From contig CANNAC010000009.1 of assembly GCA_947502495.1 (NCBI GenBank), forward strand, positions 1 through 64,000: 64,000 nt of DNA. The letters run 5' to 3'. Positions 38,559-49,731 of the stretch are shown in pieces; position 1 is the stretch's first letter; each line of letters opens with the position of its first letter. The notes below the pieces were generated by a model that saw only the letters and a program-made list of their open reading frames with translations, ran no database searches and had not been told where the DNA came from. A program made the translations under genes and the position numbers. The stretch is from an uncultured Flavobacteriaceae bacterium (GTDB taxonomy: Bacteria > Bacteroidota > Bacteroidia > Flavobacteriales > Flavobacteriaceae).

Positions 38559-39145
38559 TGCTAAAAGAAAAACTTAAAAACTACAATCTAATTCTTGCTT
38601 CTGCTTCGCCTAGACGACAACAATTCTTTAAAGATTTAGATCTAGATTTTCAGATTCAATTAAAACCTGTTGTTGAAGAATACCCAGAAAAACTTCGCCA
38701 TTTTGAAATCACAGATTATTTAGCACAATTAAAATCGCTTCCTTTTAAAGCACATTTACAAGAAAAAGATATTTTGGTAACTAGTGACACTATTGTTTGG
38801 CAAAAAGAGAATGCATTAGGAAAACCAAGAGATAGAGACGAAGCTTTTCAAATCTTAGAATCCTTAAGCAACGCCACACATGAAGTAATTACATCGGTTT
38901 GCTTTACGACTAAAACGACACAAAAAACAGTTAGCAATGTCACTAAAGTAACTTTTAAAAAGTTGTCTGATGCAGAAATTAACTACTACTTAGATACCTG
39001 CAAACCTTATGATAAAGCCGGAGCCTACGGCATACAAGATTGGATTGGCTATATAGGAATCACAAAAATTGAAGGTTCTCATTATAATGTAATGGGTTTA
39101 CCGCTTCACTTGGTATATCAAACTTTATTAGAAATAGTAAACTAA
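38558..39145 (+). CDS. Maf-like nucleotide pyrophosphatase
   Basis: ILASASPRRQQFF, VTSDTIVW, LGKPRD, DKAGAYGIQDW. Confidence 0.95.
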   Translation: MLKEKLKNYNLILASASPRRQQFFKDLDLDFQIQLKPVVEEYPEKLRHFEITDYLAQLKSLPFKAHLQEKDILVTSDTIVWQKENALGKPRDRDEAFQILESLSNATHEVITSVCFTTKTTQKTVSNVTKVTFKKLSDAEINYYLDTCKPYDKAGAYGIQDWIGYIGITKIEGSHYNVMGLPLHLVYQTLLEIVN

Positions 39146-39204
39146 GCTCTTTTTTTATTTTTAAGAACTTTTTCTAATTTATCTTTGCTCCTTATTTAAA
39201 AATT

Positions 39205-39750
39205 ATGAAAGATTTTTTTGTTACCTATAACGAACAACTAATAAATTCCTTAATTCTATTAGGCGTATTACTAATACTATGGTTTATTCTAAAAATTTCT
39301 ATTCGAAAAATAGGAAGAAAATCTGGGATTAACGACGCACGTATTCACCTAATAATCAGGTATACCACCGTAACTTTATTTTTTATCGGATTTTTAATTT
39401 TAGCTTTTATTTTTGGCGCACAATTTGAAGATCTTGCTTTAGTATTCTCTTCTGTTTTTGCGGTGATAGGAATAGCTCTTTTTGCAATTTGGTCTATATT
39501 AAGTAATATTACTTCTGGCGTAATTATGTTTTTCTCTTTTCCGTATAAGGTTGGAGACAAAATTCAAATCCACGACAAAGATTTCCCTATTGAAGCTATC
39601 ATAGAAGACATTAGAGCTTTTCAATTACATCTAAGACAAGATAATGGGGATTTAGTAACCTACCCAAATAACCTCATCTTACAAAAAGCGGTAACACTAA
39701 TCCAAAAAGATGCGATTGAAGATTTTGAACACGGCTCAGATCTTATCTAA
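39205..39750 (+). CDS. MscS-family mechanosensitive ion channel
   Basis: SSVFAVIGIALFAIWSILSNITSGVIMFFSFPYKVGDKIQI. Confidence 0.88.
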   Translation: MKDFFVTYNEQLINSLILLGVLLILWFILKISIRKIGRKSGINDARIHLIIRYTTVTLFFIGFLILAFIFGAQFEDLALVFSSVFAVIGIALFAIWSILSNITSGVIMFFSFPYKVGDKIQIHDKDFPIEAIIEDIRAFQLHLRQDNGDLVTYPNNLILQKAVTLIQKDAIEDFEHGSDLI

Positions 39751-39829
39751 ATATTAAGTTAAATAAACATTAAAACCCATTCTTACGCTGGTATCTTTTT
39801 TATATTTGGTTCTTAAACCAACTATAATC

Positions 39830-42355
39830 ATGCGCAAGCTACTACTCTATTTTTTCATTTCTTTTTTCACCATTTCAAGCATACTTGCGCAACAACCTAA
39901 AAAACCAAATGCTTCTCAGATTTTTGAATCTATAAAAAAGCTGAATTTTTTAGGATCTGTTTTATATGTTGCTGCACATCCAGATGACGAAAACACACGC
40001 TTAATCTCTTACATGGCAAATCATGTAAAAGCACGTACTGCATACCTTTCATTAACACGTGGTGATGGTGGACAAAACCTAATTGGCCCAGAAATTAGAG
40101 AACTTCTTGGTGTCATTAGAACACAAGAATTACTTACTGCAAGAAATATAGATGGCGGCGAACAACGCTTTACCAGAGCAAACGATTTTGGGTACTCTAA
40201 ACATCCTGATGAAACTTTGGCTATTTGGAACAAAGAAGAAGTGTTAAGCGATGTCGTTCTAGCTATGCGTCAATTTAAACCAGATGTAATTATCAATCGT
40301 TTTGACCATAGAAGCCCAGGTTCTACGCATGGTCATCATACCAGTTCGGCAATGTTGAGCTTAGCGGCTTTTGATATTACAAATGATAAAACAAAGTATA
40401 CCAACCAACTAAAAGACGCTGGCGTCTGGCAGGCACAACGTGTGTTTTTTAATACCTCTTGGTGGTTTTATGGAAGTCAGGAAAAATTTGACAAAGCAGA
40501 TAAAAGCAAACACTTACAGTTTGATATTGGTGCATATTACGCTTCTAGCGGATTGAGCAATACCGAAATTGCTTCCTTAAGTAGAAGTCAGCATAAATCC
40601 CAAGGATTTGGTAACACAGGAACTCGTGGTAGCCAAATGGAATATATTGAATTGATTAAAGGAGAAATGCCTTCAGATCCATCAAATATTTTTGAAGGAA
40701 TCGATACCACATGGAATCGTGTTAAAGGCGGATCAGCAATAGGAAATATTTTATACCAAGTAGAAAAAGATTTTGATTTCACAAATCCTTCTGCTTCTAT
40801 TCCAGAATTATTGAAAGCATATTCTTTAATTGAAAAATTAGAAGATGCCCATTGGAAGCAAATTAAATCCGAAGAGATTAAAAACCTCATCTACCATTGT
40901 GCAGGATTATATTTGGAAGCTGTAGCTGAAAACAATCACGCAACAGCAAATGAAACCGTTCATTTAAACTTAGAACTTATTAATAGAGCTTCCGAAAAGG
41001 TACAATTAAAAGCAATACAAATTAATGAAAACGCTTTTGTTTCCGAAGAAAAAATCTTAGCTAAAAACGAAAAATTAGAACTTAAAAAATCGTTTACAGT
41101 AAAAGCAAATCAAGAAGTAACAACGCCGTATTGGCTAACCAAAAAAGGAACACTTGGCATGTACCAAGTAGACGATAAAAGCCTTATTGGAAAACCGGAA
41201 ACGCCGCGTTATTTTAATGTTACCTTTAATTTAAGCATCCATAATGTTTCTATTAACTACACAAAACCTGTGGTGTATAAGACTAACGATCCTGTAAAAG
41301 GAGAAGTCTATAAACCTTTTGAAATCACACCGGAAGCTTCGGCTAAAATCGCAGAAAAAGTAATCATTTTTGAAAATGATAATCCAAAAGAAATCCCTGT
41401 AATTGTTAGAGCAGGAAGAAATAACTTAGAAGGTTTTGCAGAAATTGCGCATCCTAATGGTTGGAGTGTTTTTCCTGAGAAACAGAAATTCTCCATAGTT
41501 AATAAAGGACAAGAGCAGACTTTAGTTTTCACTATTATTCCTCCAAAAAATCAAAGTGAAGGATTAATCACTCCGATGGTTCACGTTGGAAAAAAAACAT
41601 ATACCAAAGAACTTATTGAAATGGATTATGATCACATTCCGTTTCAAACGGTTCTATTGCCAAGCGAAAGTAAAATCGTTCGTTTAGACATTCAAAAAAG
41701 AGGAGAAAACATTGCGTATATTGAAGGTGCAGGAGATGTAGTTCCAGAAAGTTTACAGCAAATTGGTTATAACGTAGTTACTATTAAACCGGAGGATATT
41801 AATGCAGAAACATTAAGCAGATTTGATGCCGTTGTGGTGGGAATTAGAGCGTACAACACAGTAGAAACCTTAAAGTTTAAACAACAAGCTTTGTTTGATT
41901 TTGTGGCTAATGGCGGAAATATGATTGTGCAATATAACACCAACAGAAGATTAAAAACAGAAGAACTTGCTCCATATTCTTTAACGCTTTCTAGAGATCG
42001 TGTCACCGATGAAAATGCAAAAGTAACGTTACTAAAACCAGATCATGAATTACTTAATTTTCCGAATAAAATAACCGAAACAGATTTTGAAGGCTGGACA
42101 CAAGAACGTGGTTTATATTTCCCAGATAAGTGGTCCAAAGAGTTCACTCCTATTCTATCGATGCATGACAAAGGAGAATCTGCAAAAAAAGGAAGCTTAC
42201 TAGTTGCCAAACACGGCAAAGGATATTATATATACACCGGACTGAGTTTCTTTAGAGAATTTCCTGCTGGGGTTTCTGGTGCATATCGCTTATTTGCTAA
42301 TATGTTAAGTATTGGTAAAGAAAATATGAATACCGAAAACGCAATAAAGAACTAA
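39830..42355 (+). CDS. PIG-L family deacetylase, secreted
   Basis: Signal peptide MRKLLLYFFISFFTISSILAQ; YVAAHPDDENTRLISY; SLTRGDGGQNL; start moved to 39830. Confidence 0.9.
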   Translation: MRKLLLYFFISFFTISSILAQQPKKPNASQIFESIKKLNFLGSVLYVAAHPDDENTRLISYMANHVKARTAYLSLTRGDGGQNLIGPEIRELLGVIRTQELLTARNIDGGEQRFTRANDFGYSKHPDETLAIWNKEEVLSDVVLAMRQFKPDVIINRFDHRSPGSTHGHHTSSAMLSLAAFDITNDKTKYTNQLKDAGVWQAQRVFFNTSWWFYGSQEKFDKADKSKHLQFDIGAYYASSGLSNTEIASLSRSQHKSQGFGNTGTRGSQMEYIELIKGEMPSDPSNIFEGIDTTWNRVKGGSAIGNILYQVEKDFDFTNPSASIPELLKAYSLIEKLEDAHWKQIKSEEIKNLIYHCAGLYLEAVAENNHATANETVHLNLELINRASEKVQLKAIQINENAFVSEEKILAKNEKLELKKSFTVKANQEVTTPYWLTKKGTLGMYQVDDKSLIGKPETPRYFNVTFNLSIHNVSINYTKPVVYKTNDPVKGEVYKPFEITPEASAKIAEKVIIFENDNPKEIPVIVRAGRNNLEGFAEIAHPNGWSVFPEKQKFSIVNKGQEQTLVFTIIPPKNQSEGLITPMVHVGKKTYTKELIEMDYDHIPFQTVLLPSESKIVRLDIQKRGENIAYIEGAGDVVPESLQQIGYNVVTIKPEDINAETLSRFDAVVVGIRAYNTVETLKFKQQALFDFVANGGNMIVQYNTNRRLKTEELAPYSLTLSRDRVTDENAKVTLLKPDHELLNFPNKITETDFEGWTQERGLYFPDKWSKEFTPILSMHDKGESAKKGSLLVAKHGKGYYIYTGLSFFREFPAGVSGAYRLFANMLSIGKENMNTENAIKN

Positions 42356-42383
42356 TCGATCATTAGATCCAAATTTTGTAATT

Positions 42384-42432
42384 GTCAGTTCGAGTGAAAT
42401 TCTTTTTTTTTAAGAATTTAGTATCGAGAACA
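42384..42432. repeat. REP-like hairpin element
   Basis: GTCAGTTCGAGTGAAATTCTTttttttAAGAATTTAGTATCGAGAAC. Confidence 0.65.
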
Positions 42433-42463
42433 ACTTAAAACACTTGCTTTCAAAACCATCAAT

Positions 42464-42559
42464 ATGAAAAAATACAAATGGAATAACATGTACACGCTAG
42501 TACTTGTAGCCAACGCAGTCTACATTATTGTTTTTTACTTTATAACCAAAGCACTTTAA
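42464..42559 (+). CDS. 31-aa small membrane protein preceding symporter
   Basis: Not in track. MKKYKWNNMYTLVLVANAVYIIVFYFITKAL*, ends 3 bp before the symporter ATG. Confidence 0.6.
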   Translation: MKKYKWNNMYTLVLVANAVYIIVFYFITKAL

Positions 42560-42562
42560 ATT

Positions 42563-44317
42563 ATGCAAACATTAGACTGGATCGTACTTATTAGTACCTT
42601 ATTACTTATTGTTGGTTATGGAACATGGCAAACACGTGGAAGTAAGAACGTTCAAGATTTTTTAAAAGGCGGAAACTCCTCTAAATGGTGGACCATTGGT
42701 TTATCGGTAATGGCAACGCAAGCAAGTGCTATTACTTTTCTTTCTACTCCCGGACAAGCATTTAATGACGGAATGGGTTTTGTGCAATTCTATTTTGGTT
42801 TGCCAATAGCCATGGTTGTAATCTGTATGGTTTTTATTCCGTTGTATCACAAACTGAAAGTATATACTGCTTATGAGTTTTTGGAAACTAGATTCGATTT
42901 AAAAACAAGAACATTAACCGCCATTTTATTTTTAATACAACGTGGTTTGGCTGCAGGAATTACCATTTTTGCTCCGGCAATTATATTATCTGCAGTACTT
43001 GGATGGAATTTATTATTACTAAATATCATCATTGGTGTTCTAGTTATCATCTATACGGTTTCTGGAGGAACGCGTGCTGTAAACGTGACGCAAAAGCATC
43101 AAATGGTGGTGATTTTCACCGGAATGGTTATCGCTTTTGTTTTAATAATAAATAAACTACCTGCAGATATTACATTTTCTAAAGCTTTAGATATTGCCGG
43201 AGCTAGCGGAAAAATGGAGGTTTTAGATTTCTCTTTCAATCTAAATAATCGCTATACATTTTGGTCTGGAATAATTGGAGGAACCTTTTTAATGCTTTCT
43301 TATTTTGGTACAGACCAAAGTCAGGTACAGCGTTATTTATCGGGGAAATCATTAAAAGAAATGCAATTAGGATTGATTTTTAATGGCTTATTAAAAGTAC
43401 CGATGCAATTCTTTATTTTATTAGTTGGTGTGATGGTGTTCGTGTTTTATCAATTCAATCCTGCGCCAATGAATTTTAATCCTACCGCAACAGAGGTTGT
43501 TTTAAATTCGGAATATGCAGAAGCATACAAAGGACTTCAACTAGAACAAGAAAAAATATTTAACGACAAGCAAACCTTAATAAATAAATATACTGCGGAA
43601 GAAAGTGAACAGTTAAAAAACTACATTCATCTAGCAAATCTAGCAAGTGATGATATTAGAAATGAAGCAAAACTTTTAATCGATAAAGCTGGTGAATCGC
43701 AACAAGTAAAAGTAGAAAGCAACGATAAGGATTATGTATTTATTCACTTTATTTTAAACAACTTACCTAGAGGATTGATAGGTTTATTATTGGCTGTTAT
43801 TTTAAGTGCAGCAATGTCTAGTACTTCTAGCGAATTGAATGCTTTGGCAAGTACTACTACTATCGATTTATACAAGCGTAATACGAGTGAGAAGACAGAC
43901 GAAGAAATGGTTAAAACCTCTAGACTGTTTACATTAGCTTGGGGAATTATAGCTATTGGTGTCGCCTGTGTAGCCAATCTTGCCGAAAATTTAATTCAGT
44001 TAGTAAATATAATAGGTTCCATTTTCTATGGAAATGTTTTAGGAATTTTCCTACTAGCATTTTTCTTTAAAACGGTAAAAGCAAATGCTGTTTTTGTAGC
44101 TGCCCTAATTACGCAAGTACTTGTAATTAGCTTATTTCTTTTAAACGAATACGAGTTTATAAACCTTCCGTTTTTATGGTTAAACTTTGTAGGTTGTATG
44201 ATAGTAATGGCTATTGCTTTACTTATTTCGTTTAAAGATTTAAAAAACAAAAGCAGATTAGCGCTATCTGTAATCGCAATTGCGTTATGTAGTTTTGGTT
44301 ATGTAGTTATGCTTTAA
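42563..44317 (+). CDS. Sodium:solute symporter (SSS family)
   Basis: Multiple TM helices; FLKGGNSSKWWTIGLSVMATQASAITFLSTPGQAF; GTDQSQVQRYLSGKS. Confidence 0.93.
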   Translation: MQTLDWIVLISTLLLIVGYGTWQTRGSKNVQDFLKGGNSSKWWTIGLSVMATQASAITFLSTPGQAFNDGMGFVQFYFGLPIAMVVICMVFIPLYHKLKVYTAYEFLETRFDLKTRTLTAILFLIQRGLAAGITIFAPAIILSAVLGWNLLLLNIIIGVLVIIYTVSGGTRAVNVTQKHQMVVIFTGMVIAFVLIINKLPADITFSKALDIAGASGKMEVLDFSFNLNNRYTFWSGIIGGTFLMLSYFGTDQSQVQRYLSGKSLKEMQLGLIFNGLLKVPMQFFILLVGVMVFVFYQFNPAPMNFNPTATEVVLNSEYAEAYKGLQLEQEKIFNDKQTLINKYTAEESEQLKNYIHLANLASDDIRNEAKLLIDKAGESQQVKVESNDKDYVFIHFILNNLPRGLIGLLLAVILSAAMSSTSSELNALASTTTIDLYKRNTSEKTDEEMVKTSRLFTLAWGIIAIGVACVANLAENLIQLVNIIGSIFYGNVLGIFLLAFFFKTVKANAVFVAALITQVLVISLFLLNEYEFINLPFLWLNFVGCMIVMAIALLISFKDLKNKSRLALSVIAIALCSFGYVVML

Positions 44318-44339
44318 TACGGATTGTACAATATCATAA

Positions 44340-44852
44340 TTATTCATCAATAGAAACACCTTGGGTAGTAAAGGATAAACCTTGCTGCCCATAAGTGGTG
44401 ATCATTACCGCTTCAAAAAAAGGAGCATGCACGTTTTTAGCTGCCAACCAATCGAATACAAAATTAGCTCCTGTACCTCCCGATTTATCTTTTTCATTGA
44501 TAACAATCTCAATAGTCTGCATTGGTTTTATATAAATAGGAGTTTCAAAATAGGTTCTAATTAAATCTCCTTTGGTATCATAATAATTGGCATTTTTCAC
44601 AAAAATAGTGTCGCGTTTATTTATGTTTCTAATGCTTACAGTTGCTGTTAAATCATGTGTTTTATGCTCTGTAGTACTATATACTTGGGAATAAATAGAC
44701 AAATAAGTTGAACCCGTATTTAAAGAATCTCCAAGTTTATGCTCCCATTTTATCGATTCCCAATTAACAGATGGTAAAACGTCATATTTGGTTTTTTCTG
44801 TACATCCTAATACCGATAAAACAACCAAAGTCAATAGCAATACATTTTTCAT
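44340..44852 (-). CDS. DUF3124-like lipoprotein
   Basis: Lipobox VLSVLGC; YLSIYSQVY..TVSIRNINKRDTIFVKNANYYDTKGDLIR. Confidence 0.75.
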   Translation of the reverse strand: MKNVLLLTLVVLSVLGCTEKTKYDVLPSVNWESIKWEHKLGDSLNTGSTYLSIYSQVYSTTEHKTHDLTATVSIRNINKRDTIFVKNANYYDTKGDLIRTYFETPIYIKPMQTIEIVINEKDKSGGTGANFVFDWLAAKNVHAPFFEAVMITTYGQQGLSFTTQGVSIDE

Positions 44853-45084
44853 ATTTAATAATTTTTATATCCTTTGATTTAGAACTAGATGGTGTATAAT
44901 TCGTACATTTATTTTCTGCCTTATTGAAACACTAATAATTTAAGGCAAATAATAAAGCATTACAAATTTAACTACTATTTTAATAGAAACCGTTTTATAA
45001 TAAAAAAAACGTTGTCTTAACAAAATGTTAATTATTGGCGCGATATTTGCGAAACTTTTTTTCTACTAAAACCCAAACGAAACT

Positions 45085-47226
45085 ATGAGATATCTTCTAT
45101 TTTTTTTTACTGGCTTAATTACTTCTCTTTCCTTTTCTCAAAATAACACAACTAAAGACCCGCTTTACGATGTTATTAATAATGGTTATTTTAACTCGTA
45201 TAACTTAGAGAGTTTTTATCTACATACCAACAAAAGCATTTATTTCTCTCAAGAGGAAATATTTTTTAAAGCCTATGTGGTGCATGAAGAAGACAACAAA
45301 CCATCTCTAGAAACCTCTAATCTTCATATTAACTTATACGATTCTAACAATAAACTGGTTTTAAGCGAATTATTTTTCACCGATAACGGAACATCGTATG
45401 GTTCGATTAAAATTCCTAAAAACATAAAAACAGATAACTATACGATTCAATTAAACACGCAATGGAATAGAAACTTTAAGGAAGGTGCACTTTTCCCTAT
45501 TCAAATTTATAATATAAATGACACTACAAGTTCTTTACAAACAGCAGAAGAACATGTATTAAGTAGTACCGAAAACAACGCAAAAGAAGCGTTCGTTACA
45601 AAAAACAAAACAGGATATTTACTAGACAGAAAGGAATCCAAAAATAAGGATATGGTTACGTTTCAGCTAAAAACGAACAACACCACTGTAGCTGCAGAAA
45701 AAGATAAATTTATTTATGCTGTTTTACACAAAAAAGGATCAGCAAAATCTGTGGCTCCAATAAAGTTAATACAAGGAATTAATACCTACACCCTAAATTT
45801 TAATACCAATGCTTTATTTACAGGCGCAAATACAATTACTGTTTTCAATAAACAAAATAACATTTTAGCACAGCACAATTACTACAACAAACCAGAAAAG
45901 GGAATAGATATTACGACTAGTATTTTAAAGGAAACTAATGATTCTATACGTTTAGATCTTAAGTTATTAAACATACTTAAAGACACGAATATTAGTGTTT
46001 CGGTTTTACATGAACAAACAAAAGCTATAGATAGCAATGCTACTATCACTAAAACATTACTAGCGAATACCAATGATGTTTTAGCAACAAATAGTTCTTC
46101 TAATGCTTTTCCGTATAAAAACAGAACAAGCACCACACCTATTCTAGCGAATGAAAATGGTTTGCAAATTACAGGAACCGTTAACTCTAAAATACAGAAC
46201 ACCAAAGACTATAGCGTTATGCTAACCTCTCATGTGAACAATTTACTACTAACGAGTCCTATCACTTCAGATAAAAAATTTGAATTCAAAAATTTAGTAT
46301 TAAAACATCCTTCCGATTACAAGCTTTCTTTAGTAAACAAGAAAGGAGAAATCGTAAAAGGAGAATTCTATATTTATAAAGATTTTGTTGCCTATAAAGC
46401 AGATAGCATCTTAAAAAAGAATACAACAAAAAAAATCACCGTTAAAAAGACTACTGAAGAAGAAGTAAAAGAAGAGAGTAGTAATGATATAGTGAACTAC
46501 TTTCCGGTAAATAAGGAAATGGAAGAACTAGAAGAAGTGTTTTTAAAAGATGTTTTTAGTAAACAGCAAAAACGATTAAAAGAAATAAAAGAGACGAATC
46601 CGTATTTAGGCGTTAGTGCTGGATTTTCAGACGAGTACATGATTGATTTAGATAAAGACAATAATGCAAGCCTTGTAGATTATTTAAGGAAAATTCCAGG
46701 AATACGAGTTGTTAACGATTTTGGTGTTATTAGAATATACAAAGAAAGGAAGACTAATTTAAATAAAGGTGCTGGTGCATCACTAATGAGTGTTTTTTTA
46801 GATGGCATGCCTTTTAGCCAAGAAGACGGATTAGATGTTGCAAACCAAAATGTTACCGACTTTGAGCTAATAACCATAAATATTTCTGGAGCTGGTTATG
46901 GCATGCAAGGAGCAAATGGCGTTATCAACTTAATAACTAGAAGCGGCTTTAATTATAGAAAAAGGGGAACCAATTTTGCTAAAGACTATCAAACAGAATT
47001 AGGATTTAATTTAGAAAAAAGCACGCTAGCAGATAGCAAACTATACTTTCCAGATTTACAATCTAACTATTATTTTAAAGCTATTGACTGGATTCCTAAT
47101 TATACTTTAAAGCCGAACAGCCCTAATGTTTTAAAAATTAAAAAACCTAAAAATGAAAATGTAAAGCTAATCATCAATGGCTTTAATACAGATGGCGACT
47201 TAATTTTTAAAGTCATCGATTTATAA
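45085..47226 (+). CDS. MG2-like N-terminus plus TonB-receptor Plug-like domain, no barrel
   Basis: LHTNKSIYFSQEEIFFKAYV; C-terminal DYLRKIPGIRV...LDGMPF...GAGYGMQGANGVINLITRSG. Confidence 0.8.
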   Translation: MRYLLFFFTGLITSLSFSQNNTTKDPLYDVINNGYFNSYNLESFYLHTNKSIYFSQEEIFFKAYVVHEEDNKPSLETSNLHINLYDSNNKLVLSELFFTDNGTSYGSIKIPKNIKTDNYTIQLNTQWNRNFKEGALFPIQIYNINDTTSSLQTAEEHVLSSTENNAKEAFVTKNKTGYLLDRKESKNKDMVTFQLKTNNTTVAAEKDKFIYAVLHKKGSAKSVAPIKLIQGINTYTLNFNTNALFTGANTITVFNKQNNILAQHNYYNKPEKGIDITTSILKETNDSIRLDLKLLNILKDTNISVSVLHEQTKAIDSNATITKTLLANTNDVLATNSSSNAFPYKNRTSTTPILANENGLQITGTVNSKIQNTKDYSVMLTSHVNNLLLTSPITSDKKFEFKNLVLKHPSDYKLSLVNKKGEIVKGEFYIYKDFVAYKADSILKKNTTKKITVKKTTEEEVKEESSNDIVNYFPVNKEMEELEEVFLKDVFSKQQKRLKEIKETNPYLGVSAGFSDEYMIDLDKDNNASLVDYLRKIPGIRVVNDFGVIRIYKERKTNLNKGAGASLMSVFLDGMPFSQEDGLDVANQNVTDFELITINISGAGYGMQGANGVINLITRSGFNYRKRGTNFAKDYQTELGFNLEKSTLADSKLYFPDLQSNYYFKAIDWIPNYTLKPNSPNVLKIKKPKNENVKLIINGFNTDGDLIFKVIDL

Positions 47227-47319
47227 ATATATGGCTTTACTAAAAATAATTAATTATCGATTCTTTTATGGAATTATTTTCTAGAATTTGACTACATTTA
47301 TCTCTAAAGTCCTACAAAT

Positions 47320-49731
47320 ATGCCATACGTGAACAAATTACTTTTAGTACTATTTTTTGTTTTTAATATCAGTTTAGCCCAAAATGATACTAGTTCTCCA
47401 ACAAATACATTTATTAATGAAAACAATTTTTTACACAAAGAATATCTAGAGAAATTTTCGCTGCATACCAATAAATCAGTATATTTTTCGGGGGAAGATA
47501 TTTGGTTTAAAACCTATATAGCTTATGATATCACCGAAACACCAAATTATAGAACTACAAATTTGCACCTAAACATCTATGATGCAGATAAAAATCTAAT
47601 AGCGCATCAATTAGTTCTGGTAGAAAACGGAAAGGTCGCAGGAAGCATTAAACTTCCAGAAGATTTAAAAACAAACACCTATTATATTCAATTAGATACC
47701 CATTGGAATCGGGATTTCAAGAATACATATATCAAACCAATTCAAGTAAATAATTTACAAGATGGTTTTATGGATTCACAAGAAAATGAATTATCCGAAA
47801 ACGATGCCATTAGTTTTCAATTTTACCCAGAAAGCAATGTACTATTAGATAACACCGAAAACACCATATATTTTGCGGTTTCCCAAAACAATGTACCTAT
47901 CGCATTAAGCGGAAATGTAACGGATGCAAATGGAGATATTATTTCTAAAATTACCAGTGATAAAAATGGATTAGGAAGCTTTAAACTAAGAGCATATACC
48001 GAGAAAAACTACTACGTAGTTGCTAATAATTCGAAATTCGAAATACCCAAAGCACAAGAAACAGGCTTCATTCTTCATAAAACAGAAAATGTAGAAACCA
48101 ATGATGTAGTAGGTTTAAGTATAATGACTAATAAAGCCACCATCCAGCAAGAAAAAGGAAAAACCATTTTTGCTGTAATTCATAGAAAAGGATATGCATT
48201 ATCTGCCATTCCGGTAACGATAAGCGAAGAATACTATAGCTATAATTTAAAGCTTTTAAAAACCGATCTTTTTAATGGCGTAAATACGATTACTCTGTTT
48301 AATAGTACGAATCAAGCCATTGCAGAACGTAATATATTCAGCAATAATAAAAAATTAATAGAATTAGAAGCCACAAAAATTTCTAGTACAAAAGATTCCA
48401 CAACTATTAAATTAAATCTTAAAAACATATATACAAATACCAATGTTAGCATTTCGGTTTTACCAGAAAACTCTTTAATGTATCAAAATCAATATAATAT
48501 TGTAACCGATTATTTAGTAACACCGTATTTAACGGATAAAACAGGAAATATCACAAAATACTTTTCTGAAGATTTTAACCAAAACAAATTGGATACGTAC
48601 ATACAAACAAAAAGTAAAAACAATTTTGTAGCTCTACCGAATAACAACATAAAAACCAGAAAAGCAGAAGTAGGAACAAGAATTAGGGGTTCTGTAATGT
48701 TAAAAGAAGCAAGTACCCAAAATGCCAAGGTAATGCTAACTTCACAAGAAAATAATATTGTCTTAGTTTCTAAACTAAAGCCAAATAACACCTTTGTTTT
48801 TGATAGTCTTTTATTAAAACAGAATTCAAACTACAAATTATCCCTAGTCGATTTTAAAGGCAAGCTTTTAAAAGCAAACATTCATGTAAAGGAACAATTG
48901 ATAGATTACAAACCAGAATTAGTAAGCAGTAAAGACTTAAACAACTACCATATAAAAGGCTTTGAATACACGGATACAGACGACACATCTTCAGGGCAAA
49001 TAAAAAAACAAGAATACTTAGATGAAGTCGTTTTGAAAGCAAAAAAAACAAAGAAAATTGTATTTCCAGATGACTATCCAGACCCAAAAGTACGCGCGAG
49101 CAGTTTCACAAAAACATATACAATAAAAGAAAACAGATATTACCCTAACCAAACAGTTATGGATGTTATTAAAGATTTACCCGGAGTTGATGTAGACAAT
49201 GCTTCTACAAAAATTAGATCTACCAGAGGAGCAAAATCTATTATTCCTGGTAACAGGAATGATGAAGTAGCAGTAATTCTAAACGGTGTTAGAGTATCTG
49301 ATTTCGATTTACTACGATCTATCAACGCTACAGAAATTGCGGAAGCAAAAGTAAATGCATCTGGAGCTGGATATGGCCTAGATGGTTTTGCAGGAGTAGT
49401 TATATTAAAAACTAAAGGAGAAATAAATCCTTTTAAAGGCAAAGCTACCAATACAGCATCTACTTTAAAAGTAGGAACTGTAGATTTTGGTTTTAACATT
49501 CCTACAGCAAACTATGCTAATTTTGATATGCAATTCCCATCAAAAAATTCTAGAATATTTTATAGCACTTTAGATTGGTTGCCAAACGTAAATTTAAAAC
49601 CAAACAGCGACAACACGATAACGGTTTATAATGATAATCTGGATGAAATTAAGCTCCTAATTAATGGTCAAAACGACAAAGGGAATTTAGTTTTTAAGGT
49701 GGTAACTATTAATAACAAGAGCAATCAATAG
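47320..49731 (+). CDS. MG2-like N-terminus plus TonB-receptor Plug-like domain, no barrel (paralogue)
   Basis: LHTNKSVYFSGEDIWFKTYI; VMDVIKDLPGVDVDNAS...ILNGVRVSDFD...GAGYGLDGFAGVVILKTKG. Confidence 0.82.
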   Translation: MPYVNKLLLVLFFVFNISLAQNDTSSPTNTFINENNFLHKEYLEKFSLHTNKSVYFSGEDIWFKTYIAYDITETPNYRTTNLHLNIYDADKNLIAHQLVLVENGKVAGSIKLPEDLKTNTYYIQLDTHWNRDFKNTYIKPIQVNNLQDGFMDSQENELSENDAISFQFYPESNVLLDNTENTIYFAVSQNNVPIALSGNVTDANGDIISKITSDKNGLGSFKLRAYTEKNYYVVANNSKFEIPKAQETGFILHKTENVETNDVVGLSIMTNKATIQQEKGKTIFAVIHRKGYALSAIPVTISEEYYSYNLKLLKTDLFNGVNTITLFNSTNQAIAERNIFSNNKKLIELEATKISSTKDSTTIKLNLKNIYTNTNVSISVLPENSLMYQNQYNIVTDYLVTPYLTDKTGNITKYFSEDFNQNKLDTYIQTKSKNNFVALPNNNIKTRKAEVGTRIRGSVMLKEASTQNAKVMLTSQENNIVLVSKLKPNNTFVFDSLLLKQNSNYKLSLVDFKGKLLKANIHVKEQLIDYKPELVSSKDLNNYHIKGFEYTDTDDTSSGQIKKQEYLDEVVLKAKKTKKIVFPDDYPDPKVRASSFTKTYTIKENRYYPNQTVMDVIKDLPGVDVDNASTKIRSTRGAKSIIPGNRNDEVAVILNGVRVSDFDLLRSINATEIAEAKVNASGAGYGLDGFAGVVILKTKGEINPFKGKATNTASTLKVGTVDFGFNIPTANYANFDMQFPSKNSRIFYSTLDWLPNVNLKPNSDNTITVYNDNLDEIKLLINGQNDKGNLVFKVVTINNKSNQ

